Shown: in pieces, positions 1 through 10,900 of the stretch
Position numbering within the stretch: position 1 is the stretch's first letter
Layout of the letters: each line of letters opens with the position of its first letter
Source of the DNA: Entophlyctis helioformis
Lineage: Eukaryota; Chytridiomycota; Chytridiomycetes; Chytridiales; Chytriomycetaceae
DNA length: 64,000 nt
NCBI GenBank assembly: GCA_025526915.1
Contig: JAHLKH010000023.1
Span: 62,001 to 126,000, forward strand
Reading direction: 5' to 3'
Program-made: the position numbers and the translations under genes
Notes under the pieces: model-generated
What the model saw: the letters and a program-made list of their open reading frames with translations, nothing else
Databases searched by the model: none
Told to the model about the DNA's origin: nothing

Positions 1-38
1 GGGTGTCTGCGGTGCTTGTGGCTGCACTGACATGCGAG

Positions 39-1794
39 TGCAAGGTCATTGCCAAAGAAGCCGGGACAGACGCAACGGCCGCTTTCGACCAGGTGCATCC
101 CAAGGACATCATCGACCAGATCCTGCCGGCCGAGCTTTGTCTTGGCCCGGTCGATCCGGCCTCACTGCCGGCTGCCGCTGTGCCGGCTGCTGCGTCTGGC
201 CAGGCCCTGGCTGCTGGCGGCACTGTGGCTGCCACTCGGGCGGACGGGGCCATGTCGCCGCACTGCCCGCCGCTCGACGCTGTGCTCAACCTGTTTGACT
301 TTGAGGTGCGTCCTGTGGCCTGTCTGGCTTGGCGGCTGTGCGGCTGTTTGGCCTGGTGGCTGTCTGGTCTGACTGCCTGGACTGCTGGTCTGCCTGCCTG
401 GACTGGCTGGACTGGCTGGTCTGGCTGGTCTGGCTGCATCTGAATTGCCGCGTCCGTCATCTGCATGCCAACGGCCGCTGACTGACTCGTCCCATTCGTG
501 CCGATCGCCGGTCGCTCACAGTCGATCGCAAAGACCGTGCTGACAAAGGAGGCCTGGGCATACTACTCCTCGGGCGGCGACGACGAGCTCACACTGCAAG
601 AAAACCGCGCCGCTTTCCACCGCATCTGGCTCCGTCCTCGCGTGCTGGTCAACGTCAAGCACATTGACATGTCCACGACCATGCTCGGCCAGCGGTCGAC
701 GCTCCCCGTCTACATCACGGCGACGGCGCTCGGCAAGCTTGGCCATCCACAGGGCGAGGTTGTGCTCACACACGCCGCTGGCACGCGTGGGGTCGTGCAG
801 ATGATCCCTACGCTGGCTTCGTGCACGTTTGACGACATGATCAATGCCCGCGTTCCCGGCCAGCCTCAGTTTTACCAGCTCTATGTCAACAGCGGTAAGC
901 AGCGACTCTGCCTCTTGGCTAATCGTCTTTGCACACACACACACACACACGCGGCCCTCTTTGCGCATACACGCACGACTAACGCTCGCCCGCTGGACAG
1001 ATCGCAAGCTGACCGAGCGGCTCGTGCGCAAGGCCGAGCAGGTCGGCATCAAGGGCCTGTTCATCACCGTCGACGCCCCCGAGATCGGCCGACGCGAAAA
1101 GGACATGCGCGTCAAGTTCATCAACTCGGCACCGGACGTCATGGACGCCTCGTCCGTCCAACGGTCGCAAGGCGCCGCACGCGCCATCTCCCATTTCATC
1201 GACCCGTCCCTCTCGTGGGCCGACATCCCGTGGTTCCGCTCCATCACGACCATGCCGATCGTGCTCAAGGGCATCCAAACCGGCGAAGACGCCGTGTTCG
1301 CCTTTGATGCCGGTGTCGACGGCATTGTCGTCTCGAACCACGGCGGCAGGCAACTGGATACCTGCCGGTCGGGCATCGAGGTGCTCGAGGAAGTCGTTGC
1401 CGCGCTCGAGGCCCATGGTGTATGGGCACACGGCAAACCGCTCGGCGGCCGTCGCTTTGAGATCTATCTGGACGGCGGCGTGCGGCGGGCAACGGATATC
1501 TACAAAGCCATTGCGCTCGGTGCCAAGGGCGTGGGTCTCGGCCGGCCGTTCCTCTATGCCATGGCTACGTATGGGCAAAAGGGCGTCGAGCGAGCGCTGG
1601 ATCTGCTGCGCGACGAGCTGGAGATGGTGATGCGCTTGATGGGCGTGACGCGGATCGAGGACATTAAGCGCTCGAGTGTCGTCACGACGAGTCTGTCGTT
1701 CCATGCTGGCACGCCACTCAGAGACGCGCTGGCGAATGCTACCTATGAGCCGCTTGGTCTGCCCGCCATGCAGGTGTCCAAGAGTAAGCTGTAG
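39..1794 (+). CDS. CYB2: L-lactate dehydrogenase (flavocytochrome b2), 5' partial
   Basis: Oxidises L-lactate to pyruvate and passes electrons to cytochrome c in the mitochondrial intermembrane space. Visible exons are 39-305, 522-894 and 1001-1794 (1434 nt, exactly 478 codons), with GT-AG introns; the 5' end lies left of the window. The first exon carries the tail of a cytochrome b5 heme domain (KVIAKEAGTDA, then HPKD). The rest is the FMN-dependent alpha-hydroxyacid dehydrogenase barrel: SSGGDDE, RPRVLVNV, DAPEIGRREKDMR and the catalytic SNHGGRQLD, where His and Arg bind substrate. The b5-plus-barrel fusion separates it from glycolate oxidase. The second intron holds a CA dinucleotide run. 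It converges on the next gene. Identity is secure; only the missing 5' part is unknown. Confidence 0.93.
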
Positions 1795-2119
1795 GCTACA
1801 GATTGGATGAGTAGGAGTGGCCAGTGTGCGTGCTCGTCCAAGTGCCACGGGCCATGGTCCGAATGAAAAAGAGTCGTGTGTACGGATGTGGCTCTGGATC
1901 TGGATTCATTGTAAGAAGTGTTGGGCCGTGCAGGGCGAACGGGCAAATGTGCAGGCAGTGCAAGGTGGGGAGAATGATGCCGATGATGCAGTGGGGATGC
2001 AAGGGATATGTGCGCTGTGGAAGAAGGCGTCTGTGGAAAAAAGTGCACACTGCAGGTACTGTCAGGGGAAGGGAGGGGAAGATACAGGCGGAGGCGTGAC
2101 GCAGGACAAGCGAAAGGTT
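1795..2119. other. Convergent intergenic spacer
   Basis: These 325 bases lie between the stop codons of flavocytochrome b2 and the C2H2 factor. I see only 3' flanking sequence: no conserved reading frame, RNA gene or repeat. Confidence 0.6.
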
Positions 2120-3268
2120 CTATGCAAGAAACGATTCGCGCATGGCGTGGCGATCGCTTGTCTCTGGCGACAGATGCGAGTCCTGTGTCGTGCTAGCTGC
2201 CGACGTGGGCGTCGCAGCACCCGATCGCGCCGACTCGGACGAGCTTGGCGGTGTGGAGATGAGCGTATCAGGGGCAGCAGCCATTGTCATGGCCATGGCA
2301 GCCTCGATCTCTGCCGTGGGAGCACCAATCACCGTCAGCATCGACGCCGACAGCGTCATTCCCTTGGACTCGTGCATTCTGACGTGGCGCTTGAGTGCAT
2401 CCTGTGACACGATAGAGATGTGAGCTGCGTGTTGATCGGGAAATGGGCATGCATCAAAAGCAAACCAGGCCACCTTACCTTGCGCAAAAACGTGCGTCCG
2501 CACATGTCGCAGTTGAACGGCCGATCCTGGACGTGCTGTCGAGCGTGTCTGTTCAGATCGTGCCGTCTGGTAAACGCCATACCGCAATCTGAGCAAGTGT
2601 ACGGCTTGACGTTCTCGTGCGACTTGAGGTGCGAGTTGAGGTTGAATGTGCGTGTGAACGACTGGCCGCAGATGTGGCACGCTGGAAGGCTGCGCGACCG
2701 TTCCAGATCAAAGTCGGGCGGTGGCACATACGGACGGCCAGGTGCACCCAGAGGTAGAGAGACAGGATATGCAAGGAGCGCACTTCCGTCTGCCAGCCCA
2801 GATGACATGGATCGTATCAATCGCCCCTGGGGGTTCTGCTGCTGCTGCGGTTGCGGCTGGCTGGTCTCTCCCTCTCCGGCTCGGCCTGCGTCTTGCGGCA
2901 GCGTCTTGCGTCGTTTTGCGCCATCCGCCGGCGATGCGCCACTGTCGTCGGCCTTGCCAGCCAAAGGCTGTGCGTTTGAATCCAGCTCACCGTGCTTTGG
3001 TTTCTTTGGCAGCCGACGCGCTCGTAACGGCCGCACAACGCGTACATGTGGAGGTATACTAGCTTCGGCATGTGCTGCCGTACCTGCTGCTGGGATGGCT
3101 GCGCCGACCATGGGGAACGGCGATGAGACGGATCTCAGTAGTTGTGCATTATTGGAGTCCATGTGAGGATGTTGAAGGTGGTGCTGGTGCTGGTGCTGGT
3201 GCTGGTGGTAGATGTACTGCTGCTGTTGCTGTTGGTAGTGGAAGTTTTGTTGTTGTTGGTGTTGGTGT

Positions 3269-3300
<32 letters not shown>

Positions 3301-4397
3301 ATAGGCGATCGTCTGTACGTGCTCGCTTTGCATGTTCGGGCGAGGAGCATTGGATGCCAGGAACGAGGCCTGCTGGAACATGGACTGCTGGCCGTAGTAG
3401 TTGACTGGCGATGGGTTGGGAGATGTGGAAGCCGACGAGGAAGCGACGGCAGCGGACGCAGCGGCATCGTGCGGGTCAGAAACGGGGGACATGAGAGTGT
3501 AGGCTGTGGCGTGATCGTGCCGGTGGCCGAGGTGCTGGAAGAAGGCCTCGTCCGCGGGGTGTGCTGCGTGCGTATCCTGTTGCTGGGCAGCGCCGACGGC
3601 ATGCGTGTGAACCAGAAGCCTGTGCTGCTGTTGCTGCTGGTGCTGCTGTTGCTGCTGTTGCTGCTGTTGCTGCTGGTGGTAGCGGCGATCGTGGGAAACA
3701 AGATCCACAGACTGCTGGTGGTATGTGAACGGCGGTTGCTGCTGCTGCTGTTGATGGGGCTGCTGTTGAGGGGGCTGTTGTTGTCGAGGGGACTGGCCGA
3801 CGTCGGCATGCTCGGCGTGGGAAGGCGTGCGAATGTGACGCACGGCGCTGGCGGGCCGGCCGTGTGCAGCGTCGTGTGGCGCAGGTGGCTGTCGTCTGTG
3901 GCGTGTGGTGTGGTCGAAGGGGTGGCAGGTTCCGACGCGATGGGCGGTGGTGGCAGCGCAGACACGGCGGTGTATGCTGCCGCACTGGGCGGGGCGGGTG
4001 CGTGTGCAGCGGCAGGCGGCCCGGCAGGCGGATGCTGCTGGTCGTGCTCCAGCCGGCCGTGCGTCTGCGTGGGGCTGCCCGCCTGAGCCCGTGGGCCGTG
4101 CCAGCTGGCAGTGGCATCGCCCACGGGCTGAGTCACGTCGCTGCTGCTGCGCTCGTCCAGACGGATGTGATCGAGCAGGGGCAGCGCATGCACAGACAGG
4201 GCGGCGCGGTCGGCTGCAGACGCCGCAGGCACGGTCGCGGTGTAGGCAGGCGCTCTTGCACTCGCCACACTCGCCACTCTCGCCGCACTCGCCGCAGTGG
4301 CGGCCGGGCCAAGCGCTTGCCAGCTGGCCGCTGCTGTTTCCGTGGCTGCAGGCGTTTGGAATGCTGCCACTGCCACGCTTGTCAGGACCTCTGCGGC

Positions 4398-4430
<33 letters not shown>

Positions 4431-5027
4431 TGGCACCTCTGGGCCGGCCCAGTTCAAGGCGGGCGTGGCAGCCATGGGGGCGGCAAAGGCCGACAGCAGC
4501 GATGCGGTGGCAGCGGCAGACGCACACAGCTGCCGTGCCAGGGCCTCTGCAGACTCTTCGGCCGCCGTCGGTGCAGGCTGACTGGTTGCAGCCGACGCAG
4601 GCATCCGATCTGACAGGAGCACAACATGGCGATGCTGCGGATGCTGCGGATGCGGATGGTGGGGATGGTGCTGGTACTGGTGCTGCTCGTACTGGCGGTG
4701 GTGCTGCTGCTCAAGCGGCAGCGAGGGCAGAGGCACGCACCGAGGCACGCACGGCGGCGTGGGCAGCGTGGGCGAGACGGTGTTGGTCTGGAGCAGCGTC
4801 AGCGAGTAGACGGCATCCGACTCGGCGGGCTCCAGCTTGCTGGCGTACGGCGGCTGGTCGATCCTGGGCCGGCCATTCTCGTGCTGCTGGCCATTCTCGT
4901 GCTGCTGGCCGTTCTCGTGCTGCTGGCCGCCCCGTTGCTGGCCGTCCTGCGGCTGGCTGTTCTCGGGCTGCTCCTGCGGGATCCACACAGAGAGCGCTGC
5001 AGCGCTGCGGCGGTCGTGCTGGTCCAT
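2120..5027 (-). CDS. Glutamine-rich C2H2 zinc-finger transcription factor
   Basis: Probable nuclear DNA-binding regulator with three tandem C2H2 fingers at its C-terminal end: CHICGQSF, CSDCGMAF and CDMCGRTF. The third finger is split by an intron at 2402-2478; joining 2479 to 2401 restores FLRKDALKRHVRMH. Upstream are several glutamine tracts (CAG/CAA mixtures, so selected as Gln) and an N-terminal Ala/Pro/Thr-rich part read from Met at about 5027; an upstream in-frame Met lies at 5114. The N-terminal part and the polyQ part are in different frames. The switch lies between roughly 3960 and 3790 and no splice pair explains it well, so an indel is likely. NLS-like RRLPKKPKHG precedes the fingers. 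Finger layout resembles fungal Crz1-type factors, but the target is unknown. Confidence 0.8.
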
Positions 5028-5220
5028 CGCTGTGTCCAAGGAGGATTGTCGGATCTCCGCCAACCATCGGATAATTGCGGCTGGCTCTTGGCTGCGATGC
5101 TCCACACGCCACATCGCACGTCACGACTACACAGCCTGTTTATTGATCGCATTTCCACACCTTCTGTACTTGTACTTGTGCCATTAGACCCATTGCCGGT
5201 CGACCCAGCCGCCGCTCTCC

Positions 5221-6470
5221 CTAGAATCCCTTCTTCTTGAGAATGCTCTCGCTCAGCTTCCACAGCCGCTCGGCGCGGTCGTCGACCGTTATGGCCGAAA
5301 CGTTCCATGGCGTGTTGACCAGGCACCACGCAGAGCCGTTGGTCACCTTGGGCGACACCGACGCAAAGACCTGCGTTATCACACCCGCCTCGGGCGAGGA
5401 TGCAAAGAGCCATGCCAGGTTGCGCAGGACGAACCCAAACAGACCGCCGCCCGTGGCCTTGGCCTGGAAGCCCGTCGAAACAACGCCGGGGTCGACGACG
5501 GTGGCGATCACGCCGCTGTCGCCGTACTTGGCCGCAAGCGACTGCGTGAACAGCACGTTGGCGATCTTGGACGCGGCGTACGAGCGCTGCCGGTTGCCAG
5601 GGTTCGAACATGGTTCGATCATGGTCGCATCATGGTGTGTGAGTGGCAGACACATCGCCGCAGACAGACAGGCCATGCACGCCAACATACCAGACTGTTG
5701 TAGTTTTCCTTGTCGTTCCACTCCTCGAGCGTGGCCCTGACGCCCTCCTTGGGGGCAGCTCCAACGGCGCTCGACGACACGGACACAATTCGGGTCTTGG
5801 ACGCCCGGATGATGTGGTCGAGGCGCTTGACGAGATAGAAGTGCGCCATGTGGTTGACGGCCATGGTCATCTCGATGCCGTCGTCGGACAGCTGGTAGTC
5901 GATGCCGCCAAGGCCGGCATTGAGCATCAGGATGTCAATCTCCTTTGTGTGCTTGGCGATGCCCATGCCAAGGCGCTTGACGGCCTCGAGCGACGACAGC
6001 TCGCCAAAGATGGGAACGACAAGCTCGCTACCGGTCTTGTCCTTGACCGCCTCGGCGGCAGCGGTGGCCTTTTCGAGCGTGCGGCCGTGCAGCAGGACCC
6101 GTGCACCTTTGCTGGCAAAGACAACGGCAGACTGGAAGCCGAGGCCCATAGTGGCTCCCTGTTGTTGTGGTTGTTGTGGTTGTTGTCGAGCATATCAGCA
6201 TGTCTGTATGCGGTGCGGGCTGCTGCTATCGCTTCACTTGGAGGCGCAACGCCGCCGAATGGCGTCTGCAGGAGGAACCCAAAGGTGGCGAGCCTCATGG
6301 CAGCCAAGAAAGCCAGCCCAGCCAGGCAGGCAGGCATGTACAAGGCAGGCAGCAGGCAGGCAGGCTGACAATCAGGCAGGCGGTGTGGTGCACAGACCGG
6401 CACGCACCGTCACAACAACAGTCTTGCCGGTGAGGTCTTCAATGGACTCGAGTGTGAATGGCGCCGGCAT
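5221..6470 (-). CDS. Short-chain dehydrogenase/reductase (SDR)
   Basis: NAD(P)-dependent oxidoreductase of the classical SDR fold; substrate unknown. Three exons, 6408-6470, 5691-6158 and 5221-5586, total 897 nt (298 aa) with all joints in phase. The cofactor motif TGxxxGxG is built across intron 1 (VVVT joined to GATMGLGF). NAGLGG, the catalytic Ser in SVSSSA, and Tyr/Lys in SYAASK (across intron 2) are all present, followed by PGVVSTGF. It most resembles the retinol-dehydrogenase/WW-oxidoreductase-like SDRs, which often act on lipids, but that is inference. Intron 1 (249 nt) contains a GGCA tetranucleotide repeat. Confidence 0.9.
6310..6385. repeat. GGCA/CAGG tetranucleotide repeat in SDR intron
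   Basis: Degenerate tandem array of AGGC units inside intron 1 of the SDR gene. It is typical of simple repeats in introns of this window, and I see no coding role. Confidence 0.7.
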
Positions 6471-6805
6471 GTGATGTTCGGTGGAAAGACAAAATACGTC
6501 CAACGCATCGTGCCCCCCTTTCTCACATGCATGCGCATTGGACTCGCATCAGGCATGCGCATCGTGCCTGGCCTTTTGTATGCATGTGCACCATCCACGG
6601 CGTCACGCCAAGACCGAGACCCAGTGATGCATAAGGCTGGCAACACCGCCAAGAATTCCATGGCTATTGTCGGCTGCATCCACGCCGAGCCCCACCATGT
6701 TTGTCTTGGCAACACTGGTGCGCACTTGTCTTGGTCTCCAGCACCTTTGGTACACGCCAGTCATCAGCCGCATCTTCACACACGCCAGGAAGAGCTGGGC
6801 CACGC
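6471..6805. other. Divergent spacer before membrane-protein pair
   Basis: Between the SDR start codon and the probable start of the first membrane-protein gene. An in-frame upstream GTG/ATG extension exists (from 6701), but the residues are not membrane-protein-like. Probably 5' untranslated sequence and promoter; no other feature seen. Confidence 0.5.
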
Positions 6806-7780
6806 ATGCTCGCCATTGGAAAGCTCGATGCCCTTGACAAGATCGCCCTGGTCCTGTTCGCATTCAATACCGTCTTTGGCATCATTGTGCTCGTCCGTCT
6901 CTGCAACTTTCCGTCATCCCGATACATCTGCGGCATGCGGCTGATGGCAGCATCGACATTCGCCATCACAGTATCTGTGGCCGCCTCATGGCTCACCATC
7001 CCAAGAGAATCGCCAAACTCGATCCGCGACTCGGCAACAAGCGTCATAATCGCCATCATGACCACCCAGACGTTCCTACTCTCCCAGCTCGAGTTTCTGC
7101 GACTCCTGGCACCATTTGTTGCAATAGGGTCAAAAACCATCACAGTCATGCAAGTCGTGTCGACAATCTTGTGCCTTCCTCTCCTCGTAGCAGCCGCATC
7201 ACTCTATGCCACGGCCGAGTACGTCCAACTCGCGGGATGGGGCATCGCAGCCTGGGGCATCGCCATTGCAGTGTGTCATGTCCTCGTCCTGTTCATTCAG
7301 TTGCACATTGTGCTCGACAAGATCGCAGATCTATCTCAAAGCTTCCGGCTTGGTTACACGGCTCTGATTGTCTTTGACATTGGCCTTTGCGCAAGCGTTA
7401 CTGCCCACCTCTTTCTGGTACCCTACTTCAACATCAATACGTGGGCACTCAGGTCATCCATCATCACCCTTTACACGCTCACAGCTGCGGCAAGTCTGGA
7501 GATCTTGCGCTCGGCCCTGCAGCGTTCGACGCGACCGGACGCGCAAACAGGAGCAGCAGCAATAGCAGCGTCAATCGAAGACTCAACATCTGCCAAAGTC
7601 ATTCACGGCAATCGAGCACCTCATGGGTCGGTTGCATCTCCTCGACTAGGCGAGCCACTTCAGCCATTTCCGATCCCGTCGTTCCGCTTCACTGCATCGA
7701 CATTCTTTGCCTCGCGTGGCTCTGACGAATCTGCCAAACTCGAGACTTTCACCGAGGAATCTGAATCTCGCACACTATGA
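6806..7780 (+). CDS. Multi-pass membrane protein, tandem paralogue A
   Basis: Function not recognised. Intronless, 324 aa from the Met at 6806 (MLAIGKLDALDK). About seven hydrophobic segments fill residues ~10-250, followed by a ~75-residue polar, Ser/Thr-rich tail that is probably cytosolic. The overall plan resembles a seven-helix receptor-like protein, but I see no rhodopsin lysine, DRY or other class signature. It is clearly related to the next gene: both share the core TQ/QA-F-LEFL-LL-PFV and the NTWA/NSWA motif followed by a helix ending EILRSALQ/EILRGALH. Lack of introns in an intron-rich region suggests retroposition or a lineage-specific family. Confidence 0.75.
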   Translation: MLAIGKLDALDKIALVLFAFNTVFGIIVLVRLCNFPSSRYICGMRLMAASTFAITVSVAASWLTIPRESPNSIRDSATSVIIAIMTTQTFLLSQLEFLRLLAPFVAIGSKTITVMQVVSTILCLPLLVAAASLYATAEYVQLAGWGIAAWGIAIAVCHVLVLFIQLHIVLDKIADLSQSFRLGYTALIVFDIGLCASVTAHLFLVPYFNINTWALRSSIITLYTLTAAASLEILRSALQRSTRPDAQTGAAAIAASIEDSTSAKVIHGNRAPHGSVASPRLGEPLQPFPIPSFRFTASTFFASRGSDESAKLETFTEESESRTL

Positions 7781-8075
7781 CCATTTCTATATATATACCT
7801 GATTGTACAGTACGTACTTTCCGTTCATATTGAGGAGCTTGTTGGTAGGGCAGCACATGGATGCTCAAGGATAGCCTGCGAAACCCAAACCAACAAGCGA
7901 GATGGATGTGAATGGCACGCCAAGCGATACACGCGCGATTCTGCGTCGCGTCTCCATCGCGACGGGCTCGCCACTCTGAATCAGGCGGCTACCATAACAG
8001 CCGCGGTCACGTGATGTAGCATTCTTCTGAAACCAGCCTGGCTCGTGTGCCTTTCTAACTCGGCATCACGCCTCC
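7781..8075. promoter_or_regulatory. Spacer between tandem membrane-protein genes with TATA-like run
   Basis: Short intergenic stretch. An alternating TA run (around 7789-7799) follows the stop codon of the first gene, and further GC-rich sequence precedes the second start. The TA run could belong to 3' processing of the first gene or to a promoter; I cannot tell which. Confidence 0.35.
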
Positions 8076-8942
8076 ATGGCATCAACATCTGGAGTGGCGC
8101 CACTCGAGACCTTCGACTACGTGACGCTGGTCTTCATGTCCATCGCCATAGCATTCAACATCAGTCTAGTCGCCAGGCTGCAGCGGATACCACACTCGCT
8201 GTACATCGCAGGCCTGCGCACCAACACCTATTGTGTCATCCCGTGTTTAGCGGTGATGCTGCTGGCGTGGTTCGTGTTTCCGGTCGGCGCTACCCACGAC
8301 ACGCTCATTGTCGTCGCGCTCGCCTTGCTCGTCATCATCATCCAGGCCTTTGCGTTCGCGCAGCTCGAATTCCTCAAGATCCTGTCGCCGTTCGTGGAAG
8401 GCATTAATCCCTACTATGTTGTCGTTGCCCAAGTCGTGTCAATGGTCGTCGCAACCGTGGTCATGGCCGCCACGCTGAGCCTGCTTGGCAATATCACCTA
8501 TATGCGCATCATTGGATTCACCATATTCGGATGGGAGAGCATCGTGGGCCTCTACGACACTTGCTTGCAGCTGTTCATGCTGCATTTTGTCTTCAGGCGA
8601 CTCAAGGACGCGACAGCCGAGTTTCGTGCGAGATATGCCGCACTTATCTGCTTCAACGCGATTCTCATCCTCCTCAATGCCACGCATTTCCTCGCCGTCA
8701 CGAGCTTCGACGTCAACTCCTGGGCGTTCCGAGGCACCATAACGATAAGCTATGGCATTGTTGCCATTGAGCTTGTCGAGATTCTTCGCGGCGCTCTGCA
8801 TAACACTACCCAGAAACGCTCAACTCCAATACAGGCACAGCCTTCTGTCATTGACCGGCGACTGATCAACCAGACGACCACCTCGGCGACTGGTGGAACG
8901 GATGGCGTTGACGCACCTCTGGCGTCAGTCATGTTCTTCTGA
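8076..8942 (+). CDS. Multi-pass membrane protein, tandem paralogue B
   Basis: Function not recognised. Intronless, 288 aa, about seven hydrophobic helices and a shorter polar C-tail than its neighbour. Shares helix-3 QLEFLKILSPFVEG with QLEFLRLLAPFVAI of paralogue A, and DVNSWAFRGTITISYG with NINTWALRSSIITLYT before the last helix. Same strand and spacing of about 300 bp indicate a local duplication followed by strong divergence. Start chosen at the first Met before helix 1. Could be a sensor or a lipid/ion channel-like protein; nothing in the sequence decides. Confidence 0.78.
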   Translation: MASTSGVAPLETFDYVTLVFMSIAIAFNISLVARLQRIPHSLYIAGLRTNTYCVIPCLAVMLLAWFVFPVGATHDTLIVVALALLVIIIQAFAFAQLEFLKILSPFVEGINPYYVVVAQVVSMVVATVVMAATLSLLGNITYMRIIGFTIFGWESIVGLYDTCLQLFMLHFVFRRLKDATAEFRARYAALICFNAILILLNATHFLAVTSFDVNSWAFRGTITISYGIVAIELVEILRGALHNTTQKRSTPIQAQPSVIDRRLINQTTTSATGGTDGVDAPLASVMFF

Positions 8943-9066
8943 TCAGCTCATTACAACTGCGAGACACGCATGCAAATAGAGCCATGTTCAGCTCAACAAA
9001 GAATACATCTTCATTCAGTGCATCACTGCCTGCTTGCTATCCATCCACATTCCGACGTCGGGCCGT

Positions 9067-10800
9067 TTACGCAGGCAGACGAAGGTGGTACGACTTGGGA
9101 CGCGTCAGCTGGTCGAATCCAAACTTGGAGAGCGAGCAGCCACGGCCAGACTGCTTGACTCCAACCCAGGCAAGGCCAGGGTCAAGGTAGTCGCAGCGAT
9201 TCAGGAAGAATGTGCCCGTCTCAAGCCTGCAGTAGCAAATCGTCAGCATGCGTGTGCAGGTGAGATCGCCGATGCAAGCCAGCCGACACCACTCACTGGT
9301 CGCCAATCAGCAGAGCCGCATCCATATCTCTTGTCCAGACCGATGCCGTGAGTCCATACTGGCTGTCGTTCATGAGACGAACAGCCTCTTCATCCGACGA
9401 CACTTTCATGATGCCCACAACTGGGCCAAATGTCTCTTCGCGCATGATGGCCATGCCATGGTTGACATTGGCAAGCAGCTGCGGCGCGACAAATGCCGTG
9501 CCGGCCTTGGCAAGCGCAAACTTGGCTCCATCAATCAGCGGCACGGCGCCAGCAGCCACAGCACCAGCCACAGCGCCGCGAATGCGGTCGGCAGACGCGA
9601 CATTGACAACGGGTCCCAGATTGACACCTGCCTCGAGAGGGTGGCCCAGCACATACTGCTGCGTCACCGAGACGGCCTTGGCGATGAACGCGTCGTAGAC
9701 AGACTCGTGGACGTAGACGCGCTCGATGGCGCAGCAAGACTGGCCCGAGTTGTACATGACGCCGTCAATGATGTTCTCGGCAGCAAAGTCGAGATCGGCG
9801 TCTGCGCGGACATAGGCGGGATCCTTGCCTCCAAGCTCAAGCCCGACATCTGCACCAGAGTGTCAGCCATCAGCCAACCGACCGGCCAGCGCGGCCAAGC
9901 ATCAGGCAGCATCAGGCAGTGAATGGGAGTGAAGGGGGCGAGGTAACCCAACTGATTAGACGAGAAGAGGCAGCGCGGCAGACTTCCAGACCGCCACGGA
10001 CAGACCCCGTAAACTGCACGTGTGCAACCGCCGGGTGCTGGATCACTGCCTCGGCGACATCATGGCCCATGTGCACGGCCTGGAACACTCCCTCTGGGAT
10101 CCCAGTCCCGACAAACGCTTCGGCAAACACGTCGGCCATTGGGAAGGTCTGCGGTGCCTGCTTGAGAAGGACCGTGTTTCCCGCGAGGAGCGCCGGCACC
10201 ACAGCGTTGACGCTGGTGAGGAGCGGGTAGTTCCATGCAGCAATGACAAGGACGACGCCGAGGGGCTCGCGACGGATGTAGCGCCGGAAGGCAGTCTCTG
10301 GGAGCACGGTGTCCTGCAGGCTCTCGTCGGCGATGGCGAGGAGATGCGATGCCCGCTCCTGGAACCCGCGGAGCTCGTTGCGGGCATGGGGCAAGGGTCT
10401 TGGCAGACATATCTCGGCGTCAGTCGGATCGTGCACAGCCGTCGAGCGTTTTGGCAACACACGGACAGCGGGGCAGCTGGCGACAGTACCTGCCGATGAG
10501 AGCAGATAGCTGCGACGCAACCTCTTCTCGCTTGGCGAGCACGTTGTCGACCCACTGGGCCACGATGCGCTTGCGTTCAGCCAGCGGTGTGCGTCGCCAG
10601 CCGGCTGTCCACGCCGAGTGCGAGCGGTCGACGGCGGCGATGGCTTCATCGCGGGTGGCGAGCGGCACGCTGCGGACGGTGCTCTGGTCGACAGGCGAGA
10701 CGATGGCGTAGACGCTGCGACCAGCTGCAGCCGTCTTGGCAGCGTGTGCATCCAAGGGGGCAGGAGCGGCAGCCAAGTCAGCGGCAGCGTTCGTTCCCAT
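9067..10800 (-). CDS. NAD(P)+-dependent aldehyde dehydrogenase
   Basis: Oxidises an aldehyde to the acid. Four exons, 10490-10800, 9953-10398, 9297-9849 and 9067-9226, total 1470 nt (489 aa), the usual family length. Motifs in order: AAWNYPLL, cofactor-site FTGSVRGG, catalytic Glu in LELGGKDP, catalytic Cys in NSGQSCCAIERV, then EETFGPV and C-terminal WVGVKQSGRG. The exon 2/3 joint uses a weak GTTGGG donor and could be shifted a few codons. Subfamily looks like the broad-specificity bacterial/fungal ALDHs rather than the mitochondrial acetaldehyde enzymes; no presequence is obvious. Its start codon lies 100 bp from the ARL2BP start, head to head. Confidence 0.92.
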
Positions 10801-10900
10801 GATGGCGATTGAGGAGGAGAGCCTTTGTTATTGGATCTGGAGAACGCTGCTGGGCCACCAACACCAACTTGACCAACAATTCATCCACAATCCCAACACC

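Noticed and set aside
3600..3780. CTG/CAG array, considered as a non-coding repeat or CRISPR-like array
   Set aside because: CAG and CAA codons are mixed so as to keep Gln in one frame, which indicates a coding polyQ tract; there are no spacers.
3142..4086. Plus-strand Leu/Val-rich frame suggesting a membrane protein
   Set aside because: It is the antisense of Gln tracts (CTG read as Leu).
5590..5612. GGTTCGAAC, resembling a tRNA B box, inside an SDR intron
   Set aside because: No A box, acceptor stem or anticodon arm at the right spacing on either strand.
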